From Streptomyces aureus (GTDB lineage: Bacteria > Actinomycetota > Actinomycetes > Streptomycetales > Streptomycetaceae), in assembly GCF_000725495.1 (NCBI RefSeq), contig NZ_JNZD01000030.1, positions 113,160 to 177,159 on the forward strand: a DNA stretch of 64,000 nucleotides. The letters run 5' to 3'. The notes below the pieces were generated by a model. The model saw only the letters and a list, made by a program, of their open reading frames with translations, made no database searches and had not been told where the DNA came from. Below are positions 9,983 through 18,555 of this stretch, in pieces. How positions within the stretch are numbered: the first letter of the stretch is position 1; every line of letters starts with the position of its first letter. The position numbers were made by a program, and so were the translations under genes.

Positions 9983-10007
9983 CCCGTCCCGGACCGGCCC
10001 GGACGGG
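9983..10007 (-). terminator. Short hairpin after the DMT-type gene
   Basis: Arms CCCGTCC (9983-9989) and GGACGGG (10001-10007) lie immediately beyond the leftward stop codon at 10009-10011. It is short but well placed. Confidence 0.5.
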
Positions 10008-10008
10008 G

Positions 10009-10866
10009 TCAGTGGGCCATGTCCGCGAGGTGCGGAACGACCCGGGTCAGCCGCAGGACGCCCCACAGGACCAGCGCGGCGCCGAGCAGCTCGGGCAGCA
10101 GCCACCAGCCCGTGCGGATCGTCTCGCCGAAGAGGGTGACTCCGAGCACCAGGCTGAGCGCCGCGTCGCCGATCGTCAGCGCGGGCTGCGAGGCGGCCAG
10201 GGGGCCGGCCTGGAGGGCGTTCTCCAGCAGCAGGACGGCGGTGATGCCGGTGACGACGAATCCGTAGGTCTGCCACGCGCCGAGGAAGGCGGTGAAGCCG
10301 TCGTCGTCGAGTGTGCCCATGGCCGACTTGAGGAGCGCGGCGGTGAGCGCGTTGCTGATCGCCGACGCCGATCCGAGGACGGCGGCCCGGAACAGCGGCG
10401 GGCGGCCCGGACGGGCGGCGACGACCGCGACCGCCACCGCTCCCAGGCACAGGACCAGCACCGGGATCCAGCGCTCCATGGAGGCGTACGAGCGTGCCCC
10501 CGAGGGCGCGGCCGACAGGAGGACGAGCCCGAGCCCGGCCACGACGGCGGCGACCGCCTGCCAGGCCGCGGGCGACAGGCGGCGGTGCAGCAGCGGCACG
10601 GCGATCATCAAGGCGAAGGGCAGTTCCAGGATGAACAGGGGCTGTACGAGGGACAGCGGCCCGTTCGCCAGCGCGAGGGCCTGGAAGAGTGCCGCCCCGA
10701 TCACGCCGCCGATGCCGATCAGCCAGGGCGGCTGCCGGGCGAGGCGAAGGATGAACCGCAGCCCGCCGCCCTCGGTGACACGGGAGGCCGCCTTGCGCTG
10801 GAACGCCGTTCCCATCGCGTTGCTGGCGGCCCCGAGGAGCGCGAACAGCACGGCCAGTCCTGTCAC
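10009..10866 (-). CDS. DMT/EamA-type integral membrane transporter
   Basis: A membrane protein of about 285 residues with eight to ten hydrophobic segments and the internal two-fold layout of drug/metabolite transporters. It starts VTGLAVLFALLGAASNAMGT and has the family pattern ASNAxGTxFQR, GPLSLVQPLFILELPFAL in the first half and LLENALQAGPLAASQPALT in the second. Substrate unknown. The frame is open 31 codons further upstream, but that extension is Arg/Pro-rich and unlike a membrane N-terminus, so I prefer GTG 10866. The GGAGGG just before it is too close to be ideal, so the start is uncertain. The gene diverges from the membrane phosphatase at 11203, and nothing ties it to a pathway. Confidence 0.8.
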   Translation of the reverse strand: MTGLAVLFALLGAASNAMGTAFQRKAASRVTEGGGLRFILRLARQPPWLIGIGGVIGAALFQALALANGPLSLVQPLFILELPFALMIAVPLLHRRLSPAAWQAVAAVVAGLGLVLLSAAPSGARSYASMERWIPVLVLCLGAVAVAVVAARPGRPPLFRAAVLGSASAISNALTAALLKSAMGTLDDDGFTAFLGAWQTYGFVVTGITAVLLLENALQAGPLAASQPALTIGDAALSLVLGVTLFGETIRTGWWLLPELLGAALVLWGVLRLTRVVPHLADMAH

Positions 10867-11202
10867 CCCTCCACCATGCCCCGGGACGGAGATCCGGGCC
10901 TCCCCGCGGAGACGAGAACGAGGACAGGGACGGGGGATGAAACTCATGCGGCGGGGCACCCGGTCCGAGGAGCCCCGTCATCTCATCCCCGTGATGGCGG
11001 GGCTCCTTGCCGCCCGCGGGCTACCTGGGCCCCCTCGGGCTCCGCCCACGCGGGCCCATCCCCCCTTGGGCCCCGCCCACGCCCCGCCGCTCCGCCCCCC
11101 CTCGCCCCGTCGGTCCCTCTCCGGCCCCGCCCCCGTCCGCGAACCGATCAACGTGCGCGACGCCGGGGAAGGGAGGAGCGTGGTGGCGAAGGAAGGAGTG
11201 CC
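10867..11202. other. Divergent intergenic region with a strong hairpin
   Basis: These 336 bases separate the DMT-type gene from the SpoIIE gene. A long inverted repeat has perfect outer arms at 10968-10977 and 10998-11007 (AGGAGCCCCG and complement), extended inwards by TCATC pairing with GATGG (one G-T pair). A very C-rich stretch follows (about 11020-11130). The hairpin could stop read-through or fold in the leader of either gene. No small gene is supported. Confidence 0.6.
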
Positions 11203-12357
11203 ATGGCCACGAAGGCCGCGCCCGGGAAGCGGGACGACCACCGGGGCTGGCTGCGCGGCTCACCCCCTCCGCGCTGGGTCCGGCTGCTCCCGCCGCTCCT
11301 CCTGGTCGGCGTGTGCGTGGCGGAGCTGGTCAGCAGCGAGCCACTCGACATCGGGTTCCTGCTGGGCGCGATCCCCTCCCTGGCCGTCCTTTCCTACGGG
11401 CCCGTGGCGACGGCCGTCTTCGGTGCCGTCGTGGTCGTCCTGCTGAACATCCCGGCGCTCCAGCTCAACCATCCGGGCAACGCGGACCTCCTCACCATCA
11501 GCTTCATCGCCGTGCTGAGCGTGTTCGTGGCCCTGGTCCGCAGCCGCCGCGACGCGCATCTGGTCACCGTGCGCTCGGTGGCGGAGGCCGCTCAGCTCGC
11601 CGTGCTGCCGCCGCTGCCCGACCGCGTCGGCGCGGTCGGGTGCGCGGGGCTGTACCGGCCCGCGCAGCAGGAGACCCTGGTCGGCGGCGACTTCTTCGAC
11701 GTGCGGGACGGCCCCTTCGGGGTCCGGGCCGTGATGGGCGACGTGCAGGGACACGGGCTGTCGGCCGTGGGGACGGTCGTTTCGCTGCTCGGGGCGTTCC
11801 GGGAGACGGTGCTGGACCAGGGCGACCTGGAGGCGGCCGCGGCGCGGCTCGACCGCAGGCTGGTGGTGGACTCCTCGTCGGTCGACCACGCCGAACTCTT
11901 CGCCACCGCGCTGCTCCTGGAGTTCCCGCCCGGCGCCGGCACGGTGCGGCTGGTGTCCTGCGGGCATCCCGCCCCGCTGCTGCTGCGCGACGGGAAGGTC
12001 CTGGAGCTCGACAGCCGGCCGGGGCCCCCGCTGGGGCTGGGGTTCTTCGAGCTGTCCCCGCCGCGGGGGCGCACCGTCGAGCTGGAGCCGGGCGACCGGC
12101 TGTTCATGGCGTCGGACGGCGTGAGCGAGAGCCGGGACGACACCGGCGCCTTCTATCCGCTGCCGGACCGGCTGGCCGGGTTCGCCGAGCAGTCCTCCGA
12201 CGCGCTCGTCGAGCACCTGTGGGAGGACCTCGTACGGTTCTGCCCGTCCATCCGCGACGACGTCTCCGTCCTGGTCCTGTCCCCGGGGCTCCCCGAGGAG
12301 CGGGGCGGGAGCGACGAGGCGGCCCCGGAGGCGAGGGGCCGGGGCGGCGGAGCCTGA
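11203..12357 (+). CDS. Membrane-anchored SpoIIE (PP2C-type) phosphatase
   Basis: A 384-residue phosphatase with three or four transmembrane helices at about residues 25-112, then a short linker and a cytoplasmic SpoIIE/PP2C domain (about 130-350). The metal-binding set is intact: Asp163 in GGDFFDV, VMGDVQGHGLSA, FMASDGVSES and RDDVSVLV. The C-terminal 30 residues are acidic and Gly-rich. It probably removes phosphate from a STAS-domain antagonist at the membrane, by analogy with RsbU and RsbP; the partner is not identifiable. ATG 11203 has the strong SD AAGGAGTGCC before it; the long open frame upstream is a composition artefact. The gene converges with the KstD-like gene, leaving only 13 bases between the stops. 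Confidence 0.92.
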   Translation: MATKAAPGKRDDHRGWLRGSPPPRWVRLLPPLLLVGVCVAELVSSEPLDIGFLLGAIPSLAVLSYGPVATAVFGAVVVVLLNIPALQLNHPGNADLLTISFIAVLSVFVALVRSRRDAHLVTVRSVAEAAQLAVLPPLPDRVGAVGCAGLYRPAQQETLVGGDFFDVRDGPFGVRAVMGDVQGHGLSAVGTVVSLLGAFRETVLDQGDLEAAAARLDRRLVVDSSSVDHAELFATALLLEFPPGAGTVRLVSCGHPAPLLLRDGKVLELDSRPGPPLGLGFFELSPPRGRTVELEPGDRLFMASDGVSESRDDTGAFYPLPDRLAGFAEQSSDALVEHLWEDLVRFCPSIRDDVSVLVLSPGLPEERGGSDEAAPEARGRGGGA

Positions 12358-12370
12358 GGGCCGCGCTCCG

Positions 12371-14173
12371 TCAGGTCGCCGCGAGGTCGAGGGCGGCGAT
12401 GTAGCCGAAGGTCATCGCGGGGCCGATCGTCGACCCCGCTCCCGCGTAGCTGTGGCCCATGACGGCCGCGCTCGCGTTGCCCGCCGCGTACAGGCCGGGG
12501 ATCACCGTGCCGTCCGGGCGCAGGACGCGGGCGCGGGCGTCGGTGCGCAGACCGCCCTTGGTGCCGAGGTCGCCGGGGACGATCCTGAACGCGTGGAACG
12601 GAGGCAGCCACAGCGGGGCGAGGGCCGAGTTCGGGAGGACCGCGGGGTCCGTGTAGTAGTGGTCGTAGGCGCTGTCGCCGCGGTGGAAGTCGGGGTCCTT
12701 GCCGGCGAGGGCCAGGCCGTTGAAGCGGCTGACGGTGGTGCGCAGGGCGGCGGCGGGGACACCGATCCGGCCGGCGAGGGCGTCGAGGGTCCACTCCTTG
12801 CAGGCGGCGCCCGAGGTGTACCAGGAGTCGGGGAACGGGAGCGTCGGGGCCACGTCCTTGAACAGGTAGCGGTTGCGGTAGTTCTGGTCGGTGACCAGCC
12901 AGGCCGGGATGTCCGGCGCGGTGGGGTTCCGGTCGTACATGGTGTGCACGACGTCGCTGTAGGGGCCGGCCTCGTTGACGAAGCGGGCGCCGGCGGCGTT
13001 GACGAGGAGCCCGCCGGGCAGGGTGCGTTCGGCGAGGCAGAAGTAGGGCTGGTCGGGCAGCGGGACGGCCGGGCCCCACCACGCGTCGTCCATGAGGTCG
13101 AGCGCGGCCCCGGCGCGCCGGCCGGCCTGGATGCCGTCGCCGGTGTTCTCCTTGGCGCCCACCGTCCAGGCGGTCCCGATGGGCTGCCGCTGGAACTCGG
13201 CGCGCATTGCGGCGTTGTGCTCGAACCCGCCGGAGCCGACGACGACCCCGCGCCGGGCCCTGACCAGACCGGGCGTGCCGTCGCGGGTGACCAGCACGCC
13301 GGTGACGGCGCCGTTCTCGACGAGCAGGTCGGACAGCGGGGTGTTCAGCCACACCGGGACCTGGGCGGCGAGCAGGCCCGCGCGCAGCCCGGCCGCCAGC
13401 GCCTGGCCCATGGTCAGCGGCTTCTGGCCGAGCAGGGCCGCGGTGGTCCCGCGGGCCAGGCACTCGGTGGCGACGGCCGCGCCCTTGGCGCTCACGGCGG
13501 CGAGGGTCAGCCACTTGTAGTCGGCGCTGAAGACGACCATGCCGGCCGGGACGGCCATGTACGGCGGGTTCAGACGGGCCAGTTCGGCTCCGAGGAGGGT
13601 GCCGTCGAGCTGGTCGGGCTCCATGGAGCGCCCGCCCGCGAGGCCGCCGGGGAGTTCCGGGTAGTAGTCGCTGTATCCCTCCATCCAGCGGAAGCGCAGC
13701 GGGCTGTTGGCCAGGACGAAGGAGATCATGGCCGGTCCGTGGGCGAGGAAGGCGCGCTGCCGGTCGGCGGAGACGTCCGGGCCGACCACGGCCGCGAGGT
13801 AGGCGGCGGCCTTCGCCGGGGTGTCGGGGACGCCGGCGGCGAGGATCACCGGGTTGTTGGGGATCCAGATGCCCGCGCCCGAGCGGGCCGCCGAGCCCCC
13901 GAACGTGGCCGCCTTCTCCACGACCAGACAGCTCAGCCCTCGTTTCGCGGCGGTGAGCGCCGCGGTCATCCCCGCGGCTCCCGAGCCGGCCACGACCACG
14001 TCGTACGTTCCGAGCAGGGGCAGGTCCGCCGCGGCGGCCGAGCCGGTGGCACCGGCGGTGCCCGCGGCGAGCGCGAGGGCCGTTCCTGCGGCCGTGCCGA
14101 GCACACTGCGCCGGGTAGGGCCGGGAGCCGGGAGGGGGTCGGTGCGTCCGTCGGGATCCGCGCTCGGGGACAT
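12371..14173 (-). CDS. KstD-like FAD-dependent 3-ketosteroid delta1-dehydrogenase, Tat-exported
   Basis: A 600-residue flavoprotein of the fumarate reductase/KstD family, which inserts a double bond in ring A of 3-ketosteroids. A twin-arginine signal is visible (TRRSVLGTAAGTALALAAG), followed by the Rossmann dinucleotide motif VVVAGSGAAGMTAAL, EKAATFGGSAARSGAG, and a C-terminal FAD motif GLYAAGNASAAVMGHSYAGA with STIGPAMTFGYIAALDL. The Tyr and Gly-rich segment there match the KstD signature. Export is less common than a cytosolic location for KstD, but some Streptomyces homologues of this family carry Tat signals. ATG 14173 is preceded by GGAG at nine bases. It diverges from a cholesterol oxidase gene 252 bases away, supporting a steroid-related role. 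A different FAD-linked reductase specificity is possible. Confidence 0.8.
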   Translation of the reverse strand: MSPSADPDGRTDPLPAPGPTRRSVLGTAAGTALALAAGTAGATGSAAAADLPLLGTYDVVVAGSGAAGMTAALTAAKRGLSCLVVEKAATFGGSAARSGAGIWIPNNPVILAAGVPDTPAKAAAYLAAVVGPDVSADRQRAFLAHGPAMISFVLANSPLRFRWMEGYSDYYPELPGGLAGGRSMEPDQLDGTLLGAELARLNPPYMAVPAGMVVFSADYKWLTLAAVSAKGAAVATECLARGTTAALLGQKPLTMGQALAAGLRAGLLAAQVPVWLNTPLSDLLVENGAVTGVLVTRDGTPGLVRARRGVVVGSGGFEHNAAMRAEFQRQPIGTAWTVGAKENTGDGIQAGRRAGAALDLMDDAWWGPAVPLPDQPYFCLAERTLPGGLLVNAAGARFVNEAGPYSDVVHTMYDRNPTAPDIPAWLVTDQNYRNRYLFKDVAPTLPFPDSWYTSGAACKEWTLDALAGRIGVPAAALRTTVSRFNGLALAGKDPDFHRGDSAYDHYYTDPAVLPNSALAPLWLPPFHAFRIVPGDLGTKGGLRTDARARVLRPDGTVIPGLYAAGNASAAVMGHSYAGAGSTIGPAMTFGYIAALDLAAT

Positions 14174-14345
14174 GGCAGGGCACTCCAGCGGGGCGGGGGA
14201 AAGGGGAGGCGTTCCGTTGCTCCGGGGGCGCGGCCGGCCCCCGCCGTACGGGTTCTGATGCGGCGTCAGGAATGTCGCGCGAGGGTCTTGTGAAGTCAAG
14301 GGCAAGTCGGCCAGAGGTCGCCGATCACCCCAAGATCGGACAGAA

Positions 14346-16069
<1,724 letters not shown>

Positions 16070-16084
16070 GGATCGCCGGACCGG

Positions 16085-16115
16085 CCCGGGACCCGTCCCG
16101 GGGGACGGGCCCGGG
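16085..16115. terminator. Bidirectional terminator
   Basis: Arms CCCGTCCC (16092-16099) and GGGACGGG (16102-16109) are flanked by CCCGGG on both sides, with one bulged A at 16091. The hairpin lies between the convergent cholesterol oxidase and AhpD-like genes. Confidence 0.8.
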
Positions 16116-16119
16116 GTGC

Positions 16120-16605
16120 TCAATGGGTCGGCAGCACGCAGACGGCGTCCAGACCCAGGACGTGGTTGAGCCGGCCGAACGCCAGCCAGGAGCCGACGCT
16201 CATGGTCAGCTCCACGATCTCCCGCTGGCTGTAAAGCGCCGTCATCCGGGCCCAGAACTCCTCGTCCAGGCCGTGGTGATCCAGGGCGTACCGCTCGGCG
16301 TACTCCGCGGCCAGCCGTGTCCGGTCGTCGAAGGCGTCGGTGGTGCGCCACTGGGTCACCGCGTCCGCGAACTCCTCCTCGACCTTGTCGCCGTCCCGCT
16401 CCGTGCGCCAGTCGAGGCAGAACAGACATCCGTTGATCTGCGCGATGCGCAGCCGGGCGGCCTCGAACTCGCGCAGGCCCAGCGTCGTGTGCTCGTACAC
16501 CGACAGCGAGAAGTTCGCGGCCGCCATGCCGATGCCGGGCACCAGGTCGCCCCAGACGTATCCGATCGGTTCCTGTCCCTCGGGGATGTCGATGCGCAGG
16601 GTCAT
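16120..16605 (-). CDS. Carboxymuconolactone decarboxylase (AhpD-like) family protein
   Basis: A 161-residue all-helical protein of the CMD/AhpD family. The hallmark CxxC is present as Cys60 and Cys63 in RIAQINGCLFCLDWRTE, followed by a helix ending LAAEYAERYAL and the family C-terminus REIVELTMSVGSWLAFGRLNHVLGLD. Members act as alkylhydroperoxidases or as decarboxylases in aromatic catabolism; the CxxC favours a redox role. ATG 16605 is only 3 bases beyond the stop of the DapB-like gene upstream, so the two form an operon. No SD stands out apart from the GGAAG in the upstream gene's end. The nearby steroid flavoproteins suggest a detoxifying or side-chain role, but this is inference. Confidence 0.88.
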   Translation of the reverse strand: MTLRIDIPEGQEPIGYVWGDLVPGIGMAAANFSLSVYEHTTLGLREFEAARLRIAQINGCLFCLDWRTERDGDKVEEEFADAVTQWRTTDAFDDRTRLAAEYAERYALDHHGLDEEFWARMTALYSQREIVELTMSVGSWLAFGRLNHVLGLDAVCVLPTH

Positions 16606-16608
16606 GGG

Positions 16609-17682
16609 TCACTTCCTTCCGAGTCGGCCGGCCGCGGGGCGCAGCGGGACGTCGAGTGCGTCGTACAGCCCTGGTTCCGCGTCCACCAGCCAGTCGATCG
16701 CGCCGACCAGACGGCCGACCGCGGTGGCGTTCCCGCCTGCGGAGCGGTTCTCGCCCTCGTCCGTGGCGGTGACGGTCACCTCGATCCGCGGGCGCCCCTC
16801 GATGATCACGCGGTGGGCGCCGTCCCCGTCGGGCGGCGACGGCCAGTCCGGCGCAGCGGAGGCGTGGATCCGGGTGATGTGCTCGATGACGATCCGGGGC
16901 TCCCCGGCGACGATCCCCTGGACCTCGAAGCGGATGGCGCCCTGGGTGCCGGCCGCGAACTCGCCCATGGTGCGGGTGCTCACGGTGTCGGTCAGCGGGC
17001 GCCGCTCCATCGTCTCGCGGATGTCGTCGAGTTCGACGCCCAGGGCCCGTGCCATGAGCCGGATCTGGCCGCCCCAGACCATGGTCGGCACGGAGGGGGC
17101 GAGCATCAGCGGCTCGTAGTCCATCGGCTGCCCCATGCCGACCAAGTACCGTACGGACTCCTCCTGTTCGTACGTGGAGTAGTCGAAGATCTCCTGGCAG
17201 CGGACGGCGTCGACGGTGGTGCCGAGGCCGCTGATCAGCAGGGGCAGGACATCGTTGCCCCAGCCCGGATCCACCCCGGAGACGAACAGGGAGCCGCCGC
17301 CGTCGGCGATCGCGGAGAGCACCGGGTCCCGGAACTCGGGCGGTGCGCTGCGCTGGTCGTAGAGCGGGTAGAGGGCGGGCGTGACGACCACCGCGCCGGC
17401 CCGGACCGCCCGCGCGATGTCGGCGAGGGCCTCGTCGGGGCGGATGTCACCGGTGGCCGCGTAGACCACGGCCCCGGGGCCCGAGGCCAGGACGGCGTCG
17501 ATGTCGTCGGTCGCCGCCACGCCGAGGCCGTGTTCCAGTCCCGCGAGGTCGCCCGCGTCACGGCCGGCCTTGCCGGGGTCGTGGACGAGAACGGCCGCGA
17601 GTTTCAGTTTCGGATGGGCGTCGACGGCGCGGATGGCCGCGCGGCCGACATTGCCGGTACCCCAGACCACCGTGGAAATCAT
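16609..17682 (-). CDS. DapB-like NAD(P)-dependent oxidoreductase
   Basis: A 357-residue protein with an N-terminal Rossmann fold (STVVWGTGNVGRAAIRAV, a GxGxxG variant) and the middle pattern VVYAATGDIRPDEAL, like dihydrodipicolinate reductase N-domains and the 2,4-diaminopentanoate dehydrogenase group. The catalytic half includes SGVDPGWGNDVLPLLISGLG, typical of the uncharacterised dihydrodipicolinate-reductase-like family found in mycobacteria and Streptomyces. It is longer than true DapB (about 250 residues), so lysine synthesis is unlikely. I chose ATG 17682, where the Rossmann strand starts; the 21 upstream codons look non-coding. It is the first gene of an operon with the AhpD-like gene. 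Its link to steroid or cyclic-ketone metabolism is by neighbourhood only. Confidence 0.85.
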   Translation of the reverse strand: MISTVVWGTGNVGRAAIRAVDAHPKLKLAAVLVHDPGKAGRDAGDLAGLEHGLGVAATDDIDAVLASGPGAVVYAATGDIRPDEALADIARAVRAGAVVVTPALYPLYDQRSAPPEFRDPVLSAIADGGGSLFVSGVDPGWGNDVLPLLISGLGTTVDAVRCQEIFDYSTYEQEESVRYLVGMGQPMDYEPLMLAPSVPTMVWGGQIRLMARALGVELDDIRETMERRPLTDTVSTRTMGEFAAGTQGAIRFEVQGIVAGEPRIVIEHITRIHASAAPDWPSPPDGDGAHRVIIEGRPRIEVTVTATDEGENRSAGGNATAVGRLVGAIDWLVDAEPGLYDALDVPLRPAAGRLGRK

Positions 17683-17854
17683 GCGGCGGAGGGTAGCGAG
17701 CGGGCCTCGATGTTCCCATAGCCGTGACCGGGATATTTCCGGCACGCGGCCGGAGCCGGTGTCACCGGCCGGACGCCCGGGGCGGGGGCCCCTTCCACGG
17801 GCGGCCGGTGCTGTCCGGGCGGGTGCCGCCGGGAACAGCCCTTAGGCTCGAAAC

Positions 17855-18475
17855 ATGGCCAAGTACTTCGACGTTCACCCGGAGAACCCACAGCGGCGCG
17901 TCATCTCGCAGGTGGTGGAGATCGTCCGTAGCGGCGGGCTGATCGTCTACCCGACGGACTCCTGCTTCGCCCTCGGCTGCGCGCTCGGCAACCGGGACGG
18001 GATCGACCGCATCCGCTCGATCCGGCAGCTCGACGAGCGCCACCACTTCACGCTGATGTGCGAGGACTTCGCCCAGCTCGGGCACTTCGTACGGATCGAC
18101 AACGCGGTCTTCCGCTCGGTCAAGGCGGCCACGCCCGGCAGCTACACCTTCATCCTGCCCGCGACGAAGGAGGCGCCGCGCAGGTTGCTGCACCCGCGCA
18201 AGAAGACCGTCGGGGCGCGTATCCCCGACCATGTCGTGGCGCAGGCGATCCTCGCCGAACTGGGCGAGCCGCTGCTGTCGAGCACCCTGCTCCTGCCGGA
18301 CGAGGACAAGCCGCTGACGCAGGGCTGGGAGATCAAGGACCGGCTCGACCACGTGGTGGACGCCGTCATCGACTCCGGCGACTGCGGCACCGAGCCGACG
18401 ACCGTCGTCGACTTCTCCGGCGGCGGGGCCGAACTCGTGCGCCTCGGGGCGGGTGACCCCTCCCGGTTCGAGTAG
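17855..18475 (+). CDS. YrdC/Sua5/YciO-family protein
   Basis: A 206-residue protein of the YrdC fold, whose best-known members make threonylcarbamoyl-AMP for the t6A base of tRNA. Visible family features are the early SGGLIVYPTDSCFALGCAL segment, KAATPGSYTFILPATKEAP, and the KKTVGARIPDH loop with phosphate-binding Lys and Arg. It ends soon after TTVVDFSGGGAELVRLGAGD, so the Sua5-specific C-terminal domain is absent. The wording of the motifs is nearer the YciO branch than the essential t6A enzyme, so this may be a paralogue of unclear function. A TAGGCT box about a dozen bases before ATG 17855, with no SD, suggests a leaderless transcript. Confidence 0.88.
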   Translation: MAKYFDVHPENPQRRVISQVVEIVRSGGLIVYPTDSCFALGCALGNRDGIDRIRSIRQLDERHHFTLMCEDFAQLGHFVRIDNAVFRSVKAATPGSYTFILPATKEAPRRLLHPRKKTVGARIPDHVVAQAILAELGEPLLSSTLLLPDEDKPLTQGWEIKDRLDHVVDAVIDSGDCGTEPTTVVDFSGGGAELVRLGAGDPSRFE

Positions 18476-18481
18476 CCCCGG

Positions 18482-18532
18482 ACGACGGCGGGCGACGCGG
18501 GCCTCCTCGCGGAGGACCCACGTCGCCGTCGT
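18482..18532. terminator. Bidirectional terminator between convergent genes
   Basis: ACGACGGCG on the left pairs with CGCCGTCGT on the right, enclosing imperfect pairing and an inner hairpin CCTCC-TCGC-GGAGG (18503-18516). It lies between the YrdC-like gene and the M4 protease gene. Confidence 0.75.
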
Positions 18533-18555
18533 GGGGGGATTCCCTGTACCGGGGG

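Noticed and set aside
16609..17682. Lysine-biosynthesis dapB
   Set aside because: The protein is about 100 residues longer than DapB and has the sequence pattern of a separate DapB-like family beside steroid enzymes.
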